Shown here piece by piece: positions 46,674 to 59,425 of a stretch of 64,000 nucleotides of DNA. Position numbers and translations under genes: made by a program. The stretch comes from Mangifera indica (taxonomy: Eukaryota; Streptophyta; Magnoliopsida; Sapindales; Anacardiaceae), in contig NC_058152.1 in NCBI RefSeq assembly GCF_011075055.1, positions 2,728,001-2,792,000 on the forward strand, written 5' to 3'. Under the pieces are notes generated by a model that saw nothing but the letters and a program-made list of their open reading frames with translations, was not told the origin of the DNA and ran no database searches. Within the stretch, counting starts at the first letter, position 1; each line of letters begins with the position of its first letter.

Positions 46674-47589
46674 AATTTAAGCCTAAAATATAATCAATTT
46701 AGGTTGTACAAATTGTATGCAGATTTGTATTTAATTCGTAATAGAGAGGAAAATTTTGTTCTGCTTCATGTTTGTTTCTTGGAAATCATGTGGGTTTCCC
46801 ACTGCCAGTAATAATTATTCAACTTCGCTTGGACAAAATTTTATTTGATTCGATATAGAGAGATTCATTGCACCAAAATTTACTCTCATTTCGATCCGTT
46901 AAAATGGGCATATTACCTTGCTGCCCCTTTCGCAGCCCTTGAACATGGTCCTATGTTTGAACATCCGTGACCCAGTGGCTGTCATTATTCATAATTCTCT
47001 CAAATTTAGGGGTAGATTTGTACCAAATTTATTCAAATTTGAGAACAAACCTTAAATAAATTCATTTCAAATCAATTCAAACTTAAGAGTTAAATACTTT
47101 TGAATTTAAATTCAAGTTTTATAGGTGTTAGATTTATCATACTTATAAAATTGAAAATTTTTGATATTAATCGATTAAAATACATATCAAAATGACATAG
47201 TTGAGTTTTAAATTTGATTTGAGTTCAAACTTAATCTAAACTCGAGCTTGATTTGAGTTCAATTTTGATTTGAACTCAAGTTTAACTTCTCTTAAATGAA
47301 CTGAACTCAAACAATTTTGAGGTGAGCTTGACAAACTCAACTGCACTAAAATCGAACTGAACTCAAATTAGACTTGACTTAAATCTAACTCTAATTGATC
47401 TTGAATTCCCTTTATATTCATATCCAAAGCAATTTAGCATGTGAAATGGAAGAGACTCCATTGTTTTATTGAGTTTAATTATTGAAACGCTAAAATTACA
47501 TTATACTTAAAATTGAACTTGTGCATACACCCATTATTCATGACTTGCAATTTGTACACCAGTCAATGCAAGCTTATCTTGTTAAATCC
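46674..47589. other. Spacer between convergent POLA1 and NAPRT
   Basis: Contains both 3' UTRs. From about 47010 to 47410 there are repeated GAGTTCAAAC/GAACTCAAGT words beginning AGGGGTAGATTTG. These are probably a decayed hAT-like element, but no clean ends were found. Confidence 0.4.
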
Positions 47590-50500
47590 TCATTGTAACT
47601 CCCCAACGGGTGCTTCATTGAGCCAGAGGAAATGAATGAAGTCGTACAATTTTGCACTCACACTCACCTGGGTGCCATTTCAATCCAATTATTTTCATTG
47701 GTTCCAAAGAATTATTTAACAAATGTCAAATTATTGAGGCATGAAATGGATATTTATATCAATAAAATTATATCCACTTTTTTTTTTACACAAATGATGT
47801 GTCGTGATTTTGTGTTAAAGATAAAATAACACTCAATCACAAGATGACATATCATCTGTGTACTCAAAAGTGTGTATCCATAATATTACTCTATTTACAT
47901 TACCTTGTAAGGTGTCGGGTTTAGTCTCCTCATGTGATCAGGTCGCATTAGCTCAAGCTGTTTGATGCATCGTTCTCTGATGTCCTTCAGTGGAGGTAAA
48001 TCTTCTCTTCGTTTACCTTAAAGACACAAAATGGCCACTCAGATGGTTAGACAGAGAACCAAATTGTGCAATCTGATAGTTGCAAACAACATTGAGCCAT
48101 TATAATATCCACAAGTTCCATGGCTATCAGGAAAAAAAAAATGTCAATAAATAAGAGAAATCTCTGTAAATTATCACATACACCCACCTGAGTTCCCAGG
48201 CCAGTAGCACTTCATAAGTTCTTCAACTTGCTGTGGCACCACATATGCTCTCTTAGATTCACTAAAAGGGTGACGACACAGAATTCGTTCTCCCACCTGT
48301 AAGTTTAAATATCCGATAAAAAATTAGGGCCTTTCCACTTGCATCATGATCCTCATATAGGTCTAAAATATTTTTTTAGTATGGTATAGATAAAGAGAGT
48401 CACAAGGACAGAGTACCTTAGGGGGAGGTTCATTTTCTCCTGTCATTATGTCGACCAGAGGGTAACCTTCTCTGCCATATAATCTATAACTCCGTTTTTT
48501 ACAGGGTATAGAAACCTAGTATCCAGAAAAAGGAATAAAAATTATGTTAAGTGAACATCAATGACAATAAAAGATTCTAGGTGGCATGTTCATACCTTTG
48601 AAACATCTTCAGAAAGTTTGATGCGAGGCTGATTATTTATCTCAACGAGCTTGAAAACACAACCTAGAGCAGGCTGAGCATAGCAAGTTACCAGATAGGT
48701 TCCTATTCCAAATGCATCGACCTCATGACCCTTTCAAAAAGAAATTAAAAAAATAGTTGGCCTGTTAGACATGAAAGTTCAATAAAATGTTTAATGCACA
48801 CATTTACCTTCATCCTACTTAAACATAATATTGACTATCGTGTTATCAAAAATTTATCAAAAATTAAACTCACACAGATGTATAGATGTAACAATTCTTT
48901 TAATTAAGATACATTTTACAATGAAACAAAGTTTATAGAGATAAATGAATTGATGTAATTATTTCTTATCTAAAAAACCATTATACTAAACTACAACGAA
49001 TCAGCAGGACAACTGATTATGGTCGACATCAATTGTTGCTCAAATAATGACATTACCAGGGGCAGCTTGGTGGTTCAGACCACTGGATGAATACAACAAA
49101 ATCATATTGTTAGATGCGGTAAAAAATCACCTGAAAACAGGTTCAGGCATACGCAATTACTCAGCATACCAGCTAAGATGATGATACTAATCCCTACTGA
49201 TTAGTAGGTGTATCACACACTCATATAATCATATGAAGAGTCATCACTCCAAATATTTGTGCATTTTATAATCTTTTTAATACATGCATAAAGTTTAGAA
49301 GCAATAATAAAATTTAATCCAGCACAATACTTATTTTAGAGATTACCTGTTTCTTTAATGCGTCCAAAGTTTCTTCATTGAGATCATTACTTGCAGTAAT
49401 GCTCATCTTTCCAAAACCAGGCAATCGAAATTCTTTCTCAACAGTGCGAAAGAACTTTCGGGCCTCAGAAGACAAATATGCTAAATCACCAGAGTCCAAT
49501 CTAATGCCCGCAGCTTTATACCTACATAACATCTCATCTAAAGTCAACAACAAAAATGGTGCAACTAAAGATTTAACCGGATTTATCATTCAAGTGGTGA
49601 GCTTGGCAATGTTTAGCTAATAAAATGAAGATTCTCAAAATCACAAATTCATATGCTAATGGTAAAAAGATGGAAACACATGGACCATAAAAACATATGA
49701 ACAGAGAGATAAGATTTTAACATAAAATAATTAATAAAAAGTGACGAGCGAAAAAAAGACATATGTCCATGTGATGTAAAGAGAAACTATTCTATCAGGT
49801 AAAGATGACAATACATGTGTAAAGTTTCAGATATACCCCAAATCATTGAGTGCCAAAGCAACTGCACAAAAGTTGGGAACTCCACTCCTCATGACCTGGT
49901 AAAATGGATTTGGTGACATTGAACCCCATTATTAACAAGTGGACCTTATTAAAGGCCAAATGAAGATGCAAATGACTTATACAAGAGCAAAAACAGTAAA
50001 AAGGAAAAAAAATTACTTGCCTCTAATTACTACCCAGAATATAATTCATGTTTATGTTTAGGGTGGCCTTAACATGTTCCATCATGACGCATGTTAAAAT
50101 AACAAAATTTTAATCACATCAACGTATTGAACTTTAGTTTTTCCTTTTTTTTAGAAAGATTTTTTGAAAGTGAGTTAATGCAATTAAAATTTTGGTCTTT
50201 ATGATCTTGGGCAGAGTTAAGACGACTTCAACATTTATTATAATACATTAACCGAAGCCACGCTAGATTCCAACGGTTAGAAGAAAATTATAGGAAGAGA
50301 ACACTAGGTGTTGAATAGCAAGAATGAGACATTTGACCTTTATAAGTAGATTCTGCCAATAAAAAAAAACATAAGAGATTATCACATTTGATGACTCCTA
50401 CTTTTTGTCTTCCAGATTTTTTCAACACTTACAGACAAATGAAACATAAATAAGATTTGTTATTCATGAATTGGCTTGAGTAATAAATATATTAAGAATG

Positions 50501-53500
50501 TAAACTGTGAAGATAAAAGAGATAGAGGGAACAGTTCAGTTATTAGGTAAAAATTTATTGTAAATCAAGCTTCATGCACTATTCATGATCTAAAGAGAAA
50601 TATGACATTAAATAATTGACGCTAAGCCATGCAGGTAATGGAATGGATTTGAACTAGCAAAATGAAAGAATTTTTTCAGCGTACTTACATCATATGTGTC
50701 TACAAGAGCTAGAAAGCTATTAGGAAATGCTAAGGCATATGAGGTAAAAGCAGCTAGCTCACTTTGATTTGTCTCACCAAATATGCCACGTAATGAGCTT
50801 GACCACTGTGAAGAATGCACAAATTCAAAGATTGAATACTGGAGCAGATCAGAGCCAGGGTAATGTAAAGAAGAAAGAAACTATAATGTAAAATTTACAA
50901 ATGAAGCTATAAGTTTAAATGAAAATAGTTATAATTGTACACCAAGAAAAAAATAAAATCATTCTGAAGCATGCATAAGATTTATTAACCTCCCAAAACA
51001 GTGACAAAATAAAGGTGACCACTGCAAAGCATGGCATAAAAAAAATGATAATAATCCTCTTTCTGAAAGACATCCAAAAATCTCCATCCAAGTGATGAGT
51101 AATCCTGTGTGGTGTTAACATGCAAATTAAGTGATGATTTGGCATATGAATTGTCAACACCACTTGGGCTCAGATTTTTTGGTTATCTCTTGGGATGGGT
51201 GGCACTACTATAAATAGAAGAATTTTCCTTTTTTTCTTCTTGAGTGGTAAGGTTAAGAATTCGATGTAGCTCAAATTTGTCCAGGTTTTAATAATTTTTT
51301 ACCAAATCCTATCAAAAAGGTGAACCAACAGCCTCTTGAACTCAGATAGGAATGAAGATTAACACAACATGGTGTTCTAATGCACACAGACTATCTGACA
51401 TTACAAAAAGCAAAAATTTATGTCACAATATAAATGAAACAGAAAAAGAAAAGCAAAATGCCTGATCAAGGGGAAAAAACCTGAATTTTGTTTAACCATG
51501 TCTGAACTAGACCAACAAAATCCTCACAAGTATGCAAGCCATCCGAGCTTTTAAGTGATTTCTCTATGATCTCATCAGGGCTCTGCAAATTGACAGATAA
51601 ATAAGAACACTAATTATGAAGATAAACAAATACCCACAAATCTAGAACTGAGAAATTATCATTTTAAATGCAATAAAATTATTATGCTGACTCATATGAT
51701 AAAGACAAAGACAAAACTGACAGAAATTCAAGGAGATCCAAAATGTCAAGGCCTAGTCCCAGCTAATAGCTCCAGTGTAATATTGACAGTCAAAGTACCA
51801 ATAGATGTAAATGTGACCAGCCGCAACAACAACAGACAGAAGACTTTTGTCAACTTCAAACACCTTCTAGTAAAAACCCAGACAAGTAGAGGAAAAGGCT
51901 AAAAGGAAAATGCAGTAATTGATAAATCAACAATCAGTCAATAAGCATAATCTGAAACCAAACAAGATGGGCTTTCTTAGCTTAAGGTCAGTTTAGGACT
52001 TGTCTTGAAACACAATCTACAAAAGAAGTATCAATATAAAAAATGTCGCTTTCCTATCCACAAAAACAATTATCATAAAGATGTGAATATTGCAAAAGTT
52101 CTCACTTCTCACGTTAGGATTGTACAGTCACATGTCAAAGAAGTAGCTAGTAAGATTAAATGGGAAAAAAGAGACTTCAACCAATAAAACTCCAACAATA
52201 TCAAGTTCATGTCAATTGTTATGGTAAAGAAAACTGTATGGTTTTTGCACATTATTAAACAACTAACAATAGAGGTATTTGAACATCTCCTCTGATTAAC
52301 TAACCATAAAAGAGCTAACAAAAGCATGTGAATGTGTTCCACGAAGCGGTATCCCAAATAACCTCCCAGCTGCAACATTGCTGAAAATATAGAACACAAA
52401 TCCAAAAGATAAATTAAACCAAATGTTTACTCAGATTAGCAAGCCAAAAAAAAAAAAAAAAGGAACAAATTTAAAGAATCCAAGCTTCAAAATATCTCAA
52501 GATCAATCAAACAAGGCACTTGTATTTTTTACTGTTCCTGGGACCTATTCTTTCACTCCACAAATTCAATATGTCCCTAAGAGGTAGATCAAATATATAT
52601 TTTTTTAATTTTCGATAAGATTCAAACAAACAGCTGAACCAAGTTGTTTAACCTGTTCTACTTTGAGAAGTGCATAGAAATTGGATTTATTCACTTAAGA
52701 CTTCTAGTATGGACAATTAATACGAGAAAAAGAGTTGCTTGCATAATGCTTAGAACATTGAACTTAGAAGCTCAACAGGGCATATAAAATCGATATAAGA
52801 AACAATGACTGTACAATACAAAAACATTTTCAGTATAAACTACCTTGTTGCATCAAATCCTCCCATGTAACAGTACTTTGATGCTCCTATCCCTCCATCA
52901 GGTCCCTACATGTAATATAAAGAAGGCTACTCTCACAAAGAGACATAAATCATGAGTTCAAATAAAAGATAAAAAGAAAAATGAGGGCAACCTGGGCCCG
53001 TCGAAGCCCAAACTCGAGTAATATTTTGGATTTTCCAGCAACAAATCGATGTCTTGCAGCATTTGTAGCTACTAATGATGCATAATTAATAAGATTCACA
53101 AATGCAGTTTCCAACAATTGGACCACCTAACCACAAAAGATATGAATTAAAATGAATTGAATTGTAAAATTAGCATCAAAACAGATGATTTATGTGGAAG
53201 CAATACTCACAGCAACTGGGCCTTCAACTCTTAGCAAGGGTACCTTTGGGAAAACAACCGACCCCTCTGAAATAGCATACACTTCAACATCAGAACAGTC
53301 GATTCCTCTAAGATAATTGAAGAAGCCATCCTATGGTTTGTATTAACAATAAAATTATCAGTTAACAATAAATTTGTAGGTAAAATTCACAATTCGCAAA
53401 TTTTATCAAAAAACAAAAAAAGTATTTTAAATGAATTATGCAATATTGCTAGAAAAAAAATCCAAACTTTATTGTGGAAACCCATTCATTAAGTGTAGGA

Positions 53501-54831
53501 ATTCAACTGATACTAAGTCATGATAAATAGAACAAAATATGTAAAATGAGGGGAATGATGACAGGTATTATCAATTAATCAACCAAGTTTTCCCCCATCC
53601 TTTAGGGTAAATGGGAGAAATTAAGACAATGGAAGTTACAACAGTCTAGCTCATGCATCCATCACTAACCTTCCACCCAATCCAACATGAAGTAAGTTCA
53701 ACTTACATGTAAGCAATGCTGCTTATATATGTAGCATGTATCTATCATGCATCCCTAAAACTATAGGAGAAGTCAAAATGGTCTACGGCATTTCAACATT
53801 TTTTAAAGAAACTGCAATAACCTATTAGCAAGATCAACTTAACAAGCTTGGGTGCAACTTCTTTTTGGAGTTTCAATGTCATTATCTATTATTAATTAAC
53901 AAATAATAAAGTTATTATGCCATACCTCACACGATCCAGGCAAACTATCACGGACAAATGAGATCTCGTCCTCTGTAAACTTAAAGTTGGCAATTAGCCT
54001 TATGCATTCTTCTAAACCAGCAAAGATTGTATATTCACCACCAAATGGATTCTTTCGAAAATACAAATCAAACCTGTAGCACACCAGGAAACAAATAATA
54101 ACCACAAAGGCAACACAGACGTCAACTTGTAGAAAGTTGGCTTTGTAGTATGGAAACAACACACTACACAGCTTAAGAATGAAGATCTTAAAATGCTGTC
54201 CGTGATCAGTATTCTAGTGCTTTCCAGTAAGTAGTAAACAAAATTAAATGATTCAAATTTTAACAATCCAAAAATCTTAAACCGAGTATACAAGGACGAC
54301 TGAAATCCCTTGATATTGCTGTTTCATTAATTCTCAATTTTGTTTGTGATAAACAACAATCCTATTTCCTTACAGTAATTCAAAGCCAAGATTATGTGTC
54401 TTGTAATTAATTTCAAAACCCATAATTATGTTATAACTGAATTTAGTTTAGTGTAACAATATAGTTGAAACATGAACAGCTCATCCAAACATTTCAAAAC
54501 ATATCAATTTACCACTCAATCGCAAAACCAAATTGTTAGCCTAAGTTTAACATAACAATTCACATGATAAACCTCAATGTAGCCGACTTAACAAAAAAAA
54601 CTTCAATTAATCGTGAACTTACATTAAATTCTACAACGAAGAAAAGTAAACTTAGAAGATTGAATTGACAACTTACACAGCACGTTCCTCGTGCTTGCCG
54701 GCTTTCCAGTAAGCATAAGCCATGGTGAACTGATAAAGATCGGTCAGAAGAGGGGTGACCATGGGGTTAGTCGGGCCGTCGATGACCCGACCCGTGCGCT
54801 CTCCAGTAGGACCATTATTTTTCCCCTCCAT
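47590..54831 (-). CDS. NAPRT: Nicotinate phosphoribosyltransferase (NAPRT)
   Basis: Minus-strand exons: 54831-54677, 54073-53926, 53330-53211, 53126-52992, 52905-52844, 52380-52305, 51582-51481, 50805-50689, 49895-49837, 49521-49347, 48730-48596, 48515-48417, 48296-48188, 48016-47904, 47667-47590. All are GT-AG and in phase, giving 560 residues (Arabidopsis NAPRT1/2 are about 557-559). It makes nicotinate mononucleotide from nicotinate and PRPP with ATP in the Preiss-Handler route of NAD salvage, presumably cytosolic. Visible are [20 protein letters not shown], the phosphate-site [42 protein letters not shown] and [12 protein letters not shown], and the tail [19 protein letters not shown]. 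The start is the first ATG of exon 1 (MEGKNNG). Upstream ACACGTGGC (55078-55086) resembles an ABRE. The last intron contains a palindromic MITE. Confidence 0.95.
47788..47890. repeat. Short palindromic MITE in the last NAPRT intron
   Basis: ACACAAATGATGTGTCGTGATTTTG pairs with the inverted CACAAGATGACATATCATCTGTGT. The right end, TGTGTACTCAAAAGTGTG, is the same as in the PLC-X intron copy, then ATAATATTACTC. Confidence 0.55.
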
Positions 54832-55167
54832 TTTTTTTTTTCTGTTATTTGCTTTGCCTAATTTTGAGCGCAGAATTTATGTGCGTGTATTTATATACAC
54901 AATGAATTTGAAGAGAAGACGGCCTTGTTATTTACGGCTTTTCGAAGACGGAAATGAGCTGTTTAGTTAAAAAACCGTTAAAATCTAAGAATTTTATTTT
55001 TAAAAAATATTTCAGGAAAATTTCTGAGAAGAAGAAGAACAGAGAGAAGGGCACGTGCGAAATACGATATCGGTCTAACACGTGGCTGGATGTCATATGT
55101 TTGAATTGAATATTTCAATTTTCAAACCAGTTAGATGAAAATATTAGGCTCTGACACAAACTCGGAA
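54832..55167. other. NAPRT upstream region
   Basis: 5' UTR and promoter of the minus-strand gene. Contains GCACGTGC (55051-55058) and ACACGTGGC (55078-55086), G-box/ABRE-like cores. No gene is supported; the frame at 54755-54970 overlaps NAPRT exon 1 in antisense. Confidence 0.45.
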
Positions 55168-55176
55168 TTCTATATA

Positions 55177-55965
55177 GGGCAAATACTGTTTCCCCCCAAT
55201 TCAGTGAAAAGCTTTTTTCAACCCATTAACTATTAAAAAATTAAATACTTATTTATTTATTAAATTTTATTCTTATTATTAGAGATAAAATTATTATTTA
55301 TTAAAATATTTAAAAATTAAAAAATTATTATATTTATCTTCTAAATTTAAAAATTTAACAAAATTTTATTTACCTAAAGTTTAGAAAATAAATATTTCCC
55401 CCTACTATTTTTTCAACTATCACTGTTGACGGCGAGAGATGGTGACAGTGACATTCTCCTTTTTTTTCTGGCTTTTCTCTCAGTTATACTCTATTTTTAG
55501 CAATCATTGGTTAAAAAAATCAGCCAACAAAAACGAATCATTCATCTCCAAACGAAGACGTGATTCATCTTCATCGAAATTGCATCTTTGTCTAGAGATA
55601 AAGAATGGTCTTTGTCAACCTGTTTCTTGAGTGGATGACGGTCAAAAATGAAGCAAGACTAAGAGAGAAGTAGGGAGGGAGAGAGAACATCACTATCACT
55701 GTCATATTTGGCTGCCTATAGATTGTTGGAAAATCTCTAGGGGGAATGTATGTTTTTGAAACTTTGAGTGGGAGAATTTATTAGGTTTTAAACTTGTGAA
55801 TGGAAATATGATAAATTTTTAATTTTTTAAATATTTTTATTAAATAACAATATTACCTTTATCAGTAATAGTTAAATTTAATAGACAAATAAATATTTAA
55901 ATTTTTGATAATTAACAAATTAATTGGATTTGTATTAAACCTTGGGTACGAATAGTCATTTGGCC
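55177..55965. mobile_element. MULE-type MITE, GGCCAAA family, copy 7
   Basis: 789 bp, starting GGGCAAATACTGTTTCCCCCC (one terminal change) and ending TTGGGTACGAATAGTCATTTGGCC. Flanks TTCTATATA (55168-55176) and TTCTATTTA (55966-55974) match at 8 of 9 bases. The central 55420-55750 is less AT-rich and not clearly self-complementary, so it may be captured sequence; the short frame at 55439-55630 shows no domain. Confidence 0.75.
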
Positions 55966-56330
55966 TTCTATTTATTGCCTTGACAAGATGTGGCGCTTGC
56001 TACTGCTCTGCAACATTGGAAGGTAAAATATACAGAGAAGCATGTAAGGGAGAATCCTTCAATCAGAAAATTTACCAGGCGCAATTTACTTTCAAATGGA
56101 AATCTGGGGGGTCAAAAGAATAATGAACTACGACAGTCAATTCAGCACGTGTTGATTGTGCAAAAAAATATTTACAACCCCGGCCCGTCAGATGGGTAAA
56201 GAGGAAACGCAAATCTTACTGCATTTCATGCGCTTGACCAGGTGCAGGTTGAATTGTATTCAACAGTCTCAGACTAGAAATTTACCGTAAATTACCATAT
56301 GATTAACAAAGAAATCATAAGCAAGTCTGG

Positions 56331-56352
56331 ATATGCATACATGCATGCATGC

Positions 56353-56386
<34 letters not shown>

Positions 56387-56550
56387 CATTGAACAATCCT
56401 TAATCTATAGGATATAGAGATAGAATTATATCCAGCAATACAATGAAGTCAATTCTTATTACAACAATGAATTTAAACATTTATTCTAATTTCACTTTTA
56501 TAAGAAACGAATACTTTTGATTTGGTTGTTAGTGATTACGAATTCTATCA

Positions 56551-56588
<38 letters not shown>

Positions 56589-56764
56589 TCACTTGTATCG
56601 TATGACATCAAATAAATGGACATGCACCTTTTACCACTAAACAATCCTTAATCTATACGATATAGATATAGAATTATATTTAGCAATACAATGTAGTTAA
56701 TTCTTATTACAATAATGAATTTAGACATTTATTCCAATTTCACTTTTATGAAAAATGAATACTC
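56331..56764. repeat. Microsatellites and a 130-bp duplicated block
   Basis: A compound ATGC/AT/AC microsatellite lies at about 56333-56386 and a long AT run at about 56555-56585. The block AACAATCCTTAATCTATAGG...ATTTCACTTTTATAAGAAA (about 56392-56510) recurs at about 56639-56757, so block and AT run appear to have been duplicated together. Confidence 0.75.
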
Positions 56765-56777
56765 CTTTGGTAGTTAG

Positions 56778-58342
56778 GGGAAATTAATTAAAATAGACAG
56801 CTAGTTTGTCGCGTAAATCTTTTTCGGTATGAATTTTTAGCTTCTACCTTTTTAAGTAAATCATATTTTTCATTCCAAAAATACCTCTCTTCTAACTTCT
56901 TAGCGTTTACAATAGTTTTCACAATATTAATCTTTTTTATTTAAGACGATATGCATTAAACTTAATTTTTCTGTAATGAATAATATCTACAGATGAAAAA
57001 TAGATTAATTTTTATATAATAATTTATTCTTATATGCATTTATACAATTACAAAGTGTGGATATACCGAACATTTTCTTAAAATAGTGTGTTTTTTCTGA
57101 GCAGGTGTGAAAATGTGTGAAATAATGCGTGAAAGGGTGCGAAAATTTGGAAAGGATGCAGGAAGGGTTGCAAGTGTGTGAAAGGGTGCGACAATTTAGA
57201 AAGGGTGCAGGAACGGGTGCAGGTGTGTGAAAGGGTGCGATAATTTGGAAATGGTGCGTAAAGAGGTGCGGGTGCGTAAAAGGGTGCGATAGTGCTTGAA
57301 GGGGTGCAAGTGCGGGTACGTGAAAGAGTACAAGAATTTATAAATTCGACAAATTTATAATATTATATAATATTATTAATATAATATATATAATATATTA
57401 TATTATTAATATATAATATATTATAAATAAAGGTTATATAATATATTATATATAAAAGGGTGCGAGACCCCTTTGCATTTCTCTCACCCTTATATATATA
57501 ATATTTTTTATATTCTATATACCACACCTTTTCACACACCTGTACCCTTTCTAAATTGTTGCACTCTTTCATGCACTCGCACCCTTTCACGTACCATTTT
57601 CAAATTGTCGTACCTTCCACTCACCCACACCCTTTCACACATCCCTTCGGTGTTGTCGCACCCTTCTATGCACCAGCACCTTTGGAAGGGGTGCGTGAAA
57701 AAGTGTGAATGCGTGGAAGGGTGCAACAATTTGGAAATGGTGCGAGTGCATAAAATATAAAATATATTATATTATATTAATTATATATATATAAAGGGGT
57801 GCATTTCTCGCACCCCTTTATATATAATATATTATATATTATATATTAATAATATAATATTATAAATTTGCAAATCGCCACACCCTTCCATGCACCCGCA
57901 CCCCTTCACGCACCTTTTCCAAATTATTGCACCCTTTCACACACTTGTAACCCTTCCCGCACCCTTTCCAAATTTCTACACCCTTTCACACATCATTTTA
58001 CACATTTTCGCATCCGCTCGAAAAAAACGCATCGTTTTGAGAAAACACCTGATATATCCATCATTTTGTAATTGTATAAATGTATATAAGAATAAATTAT
58101 TATATAAAAAATTAATCTATTTTTCATCTGTAGATATTATTTATTATAGAAAAATGAAGTATAATACGTATCGTCTGAAATATAAGAGATTAATGTTGTG
58201 AAAGCTATTGTAAAAGTTGAGAAATTAGAAGAAGGGTATTTTTAGAATAAAAAATATGATTTGCTTAAAAATATAAAAGCTAAGAATTCGTATCGAAAAA
58301 GGTTTATGCGACAAACTTGTTGTATATTTTAATTAATTTTCC
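56778..58342. mobile_element. Foldback MULE-like element with nested hairpins and minisatellite core
   Basis: This 1,565-bp element has arms of about 340 bp (56778 to about 57119, and about 57998 to 58342) that are inverted copies of each other. Examples are TTAATTAAAATA near both ends, AATAATATCTACAGATGAAA near 56981, and its reverse complement near 58120. Flanks GGTAGTTAG (56769-56777) and GATAGTTAG (58343-58351) match at 8 of 9 bases, a Mutator-sized duplication. The interior has imperfect units of GTGAAAGGGTGCG and CAATTTGGAAA on one strand, their complements on the other, and TA-rich palindromes. There is no real coding frame; the frames at 57363-58201 are repeat readings. Confidence 0.8.
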
Positions 58343-58351
58343 GATAGTTAG

Positions 58352-59425
58352 TGATCAATATTCTTATAAAAGCCCGAGTTAAAATAAAAATATATTCATA
58401 GGAAACTATGTTTGACACGGAAGAGAGATTATACCAAGTCTTGCCATTCTTTTCATAGAAAATCTTTTATCTATATTATAAGTCGATTTGCATGTAGATG
58501 GCACGGTCAAATACTAGTAGTTTAATTTGTTGTTCACTCGGTGTCATATCTATGAGTTGGATTAAAGAGTAGTTTGACTGAATAAGATCATGTATAAAAA
58601 AAATGTGTGTGAATTATGTAATAAAAGTTGAGATCGAGCAAATAAAGAAACTTGGGGAAAAAACTATATCCTTATGTAGAAATGTTTGTAGAAAAAGTTG
58701 TTTATATACCCTTATCTATTTAGGTCTCTGAACTGTCTTTAATATGAAACTTAGAAGAACTATACCTCAAAAATTAAATATTAAAATTGAAAAATCTAAA
58801 GTCATATAAATTACAATCCAAAGTTAAAATTTCTAACAGTCTCCTTTTCACATTGGAATTTTGTAAAGATAAAGACTCACTCTTCTTTCCCTCTATCTTA
58901 ACACCATATAATGAAGATATGAGTCTATATTTTCATTATTTTATATTGTGATAGACACAAAGATATAATATAAAAGAATCAAATTATATAAAAGTAAAAA
59001 TATAAGGAGTTAATTAAAAAATGATAAAATCTTATGAACATCTGTGTGAAATTTTAAAAATTATTTTGATTTTTTAATATATTAAAATTAATTATTTTTT
59101 GGGTCTAAAAAATTATTAAAACAATTATTTTTTATACCTCAAAGATACTTATAAATATTTAAAATTTAATAGGTTAGGTGACTCTCTTTGATCCTCTTAA
59201 GATCTGCCACTAGTTTTGTGACTCATAGGCTTTCAGAAAATGTCGCTGCCAGTCATCAACTTCTGCAAATCACTTAGTTATCTATCACAAGATTAATATA
59301 GTCTTAAATATGAAAAGTTTTTGCTCCAGAGTTTGTTATAATGAGAGAAAAACAACTTATTCTTTAAAAGTCCGAAGGTTTATGATTCCCCATGGCTGAG
59401 GCTTCCATGAACAAGCTTGAGATGA
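58352..59425. other. Intergenic, downstream of the RING gene
   Basis: AT-rich spacer; the part near 59200-59425 is probably the 3' UTR of the minus-strand RING gene. No other gene is seen. Confidence 0.5.

Noticed and set aside
57100..58010. Regularly repeated units that might be mistaken for a CRISPR-like array or cysteine/histidine-rich coding repeats
   Set aside because: Units are degenerate, abut without unique spacers, occur on both strands, and lie inside a plant foldback element.
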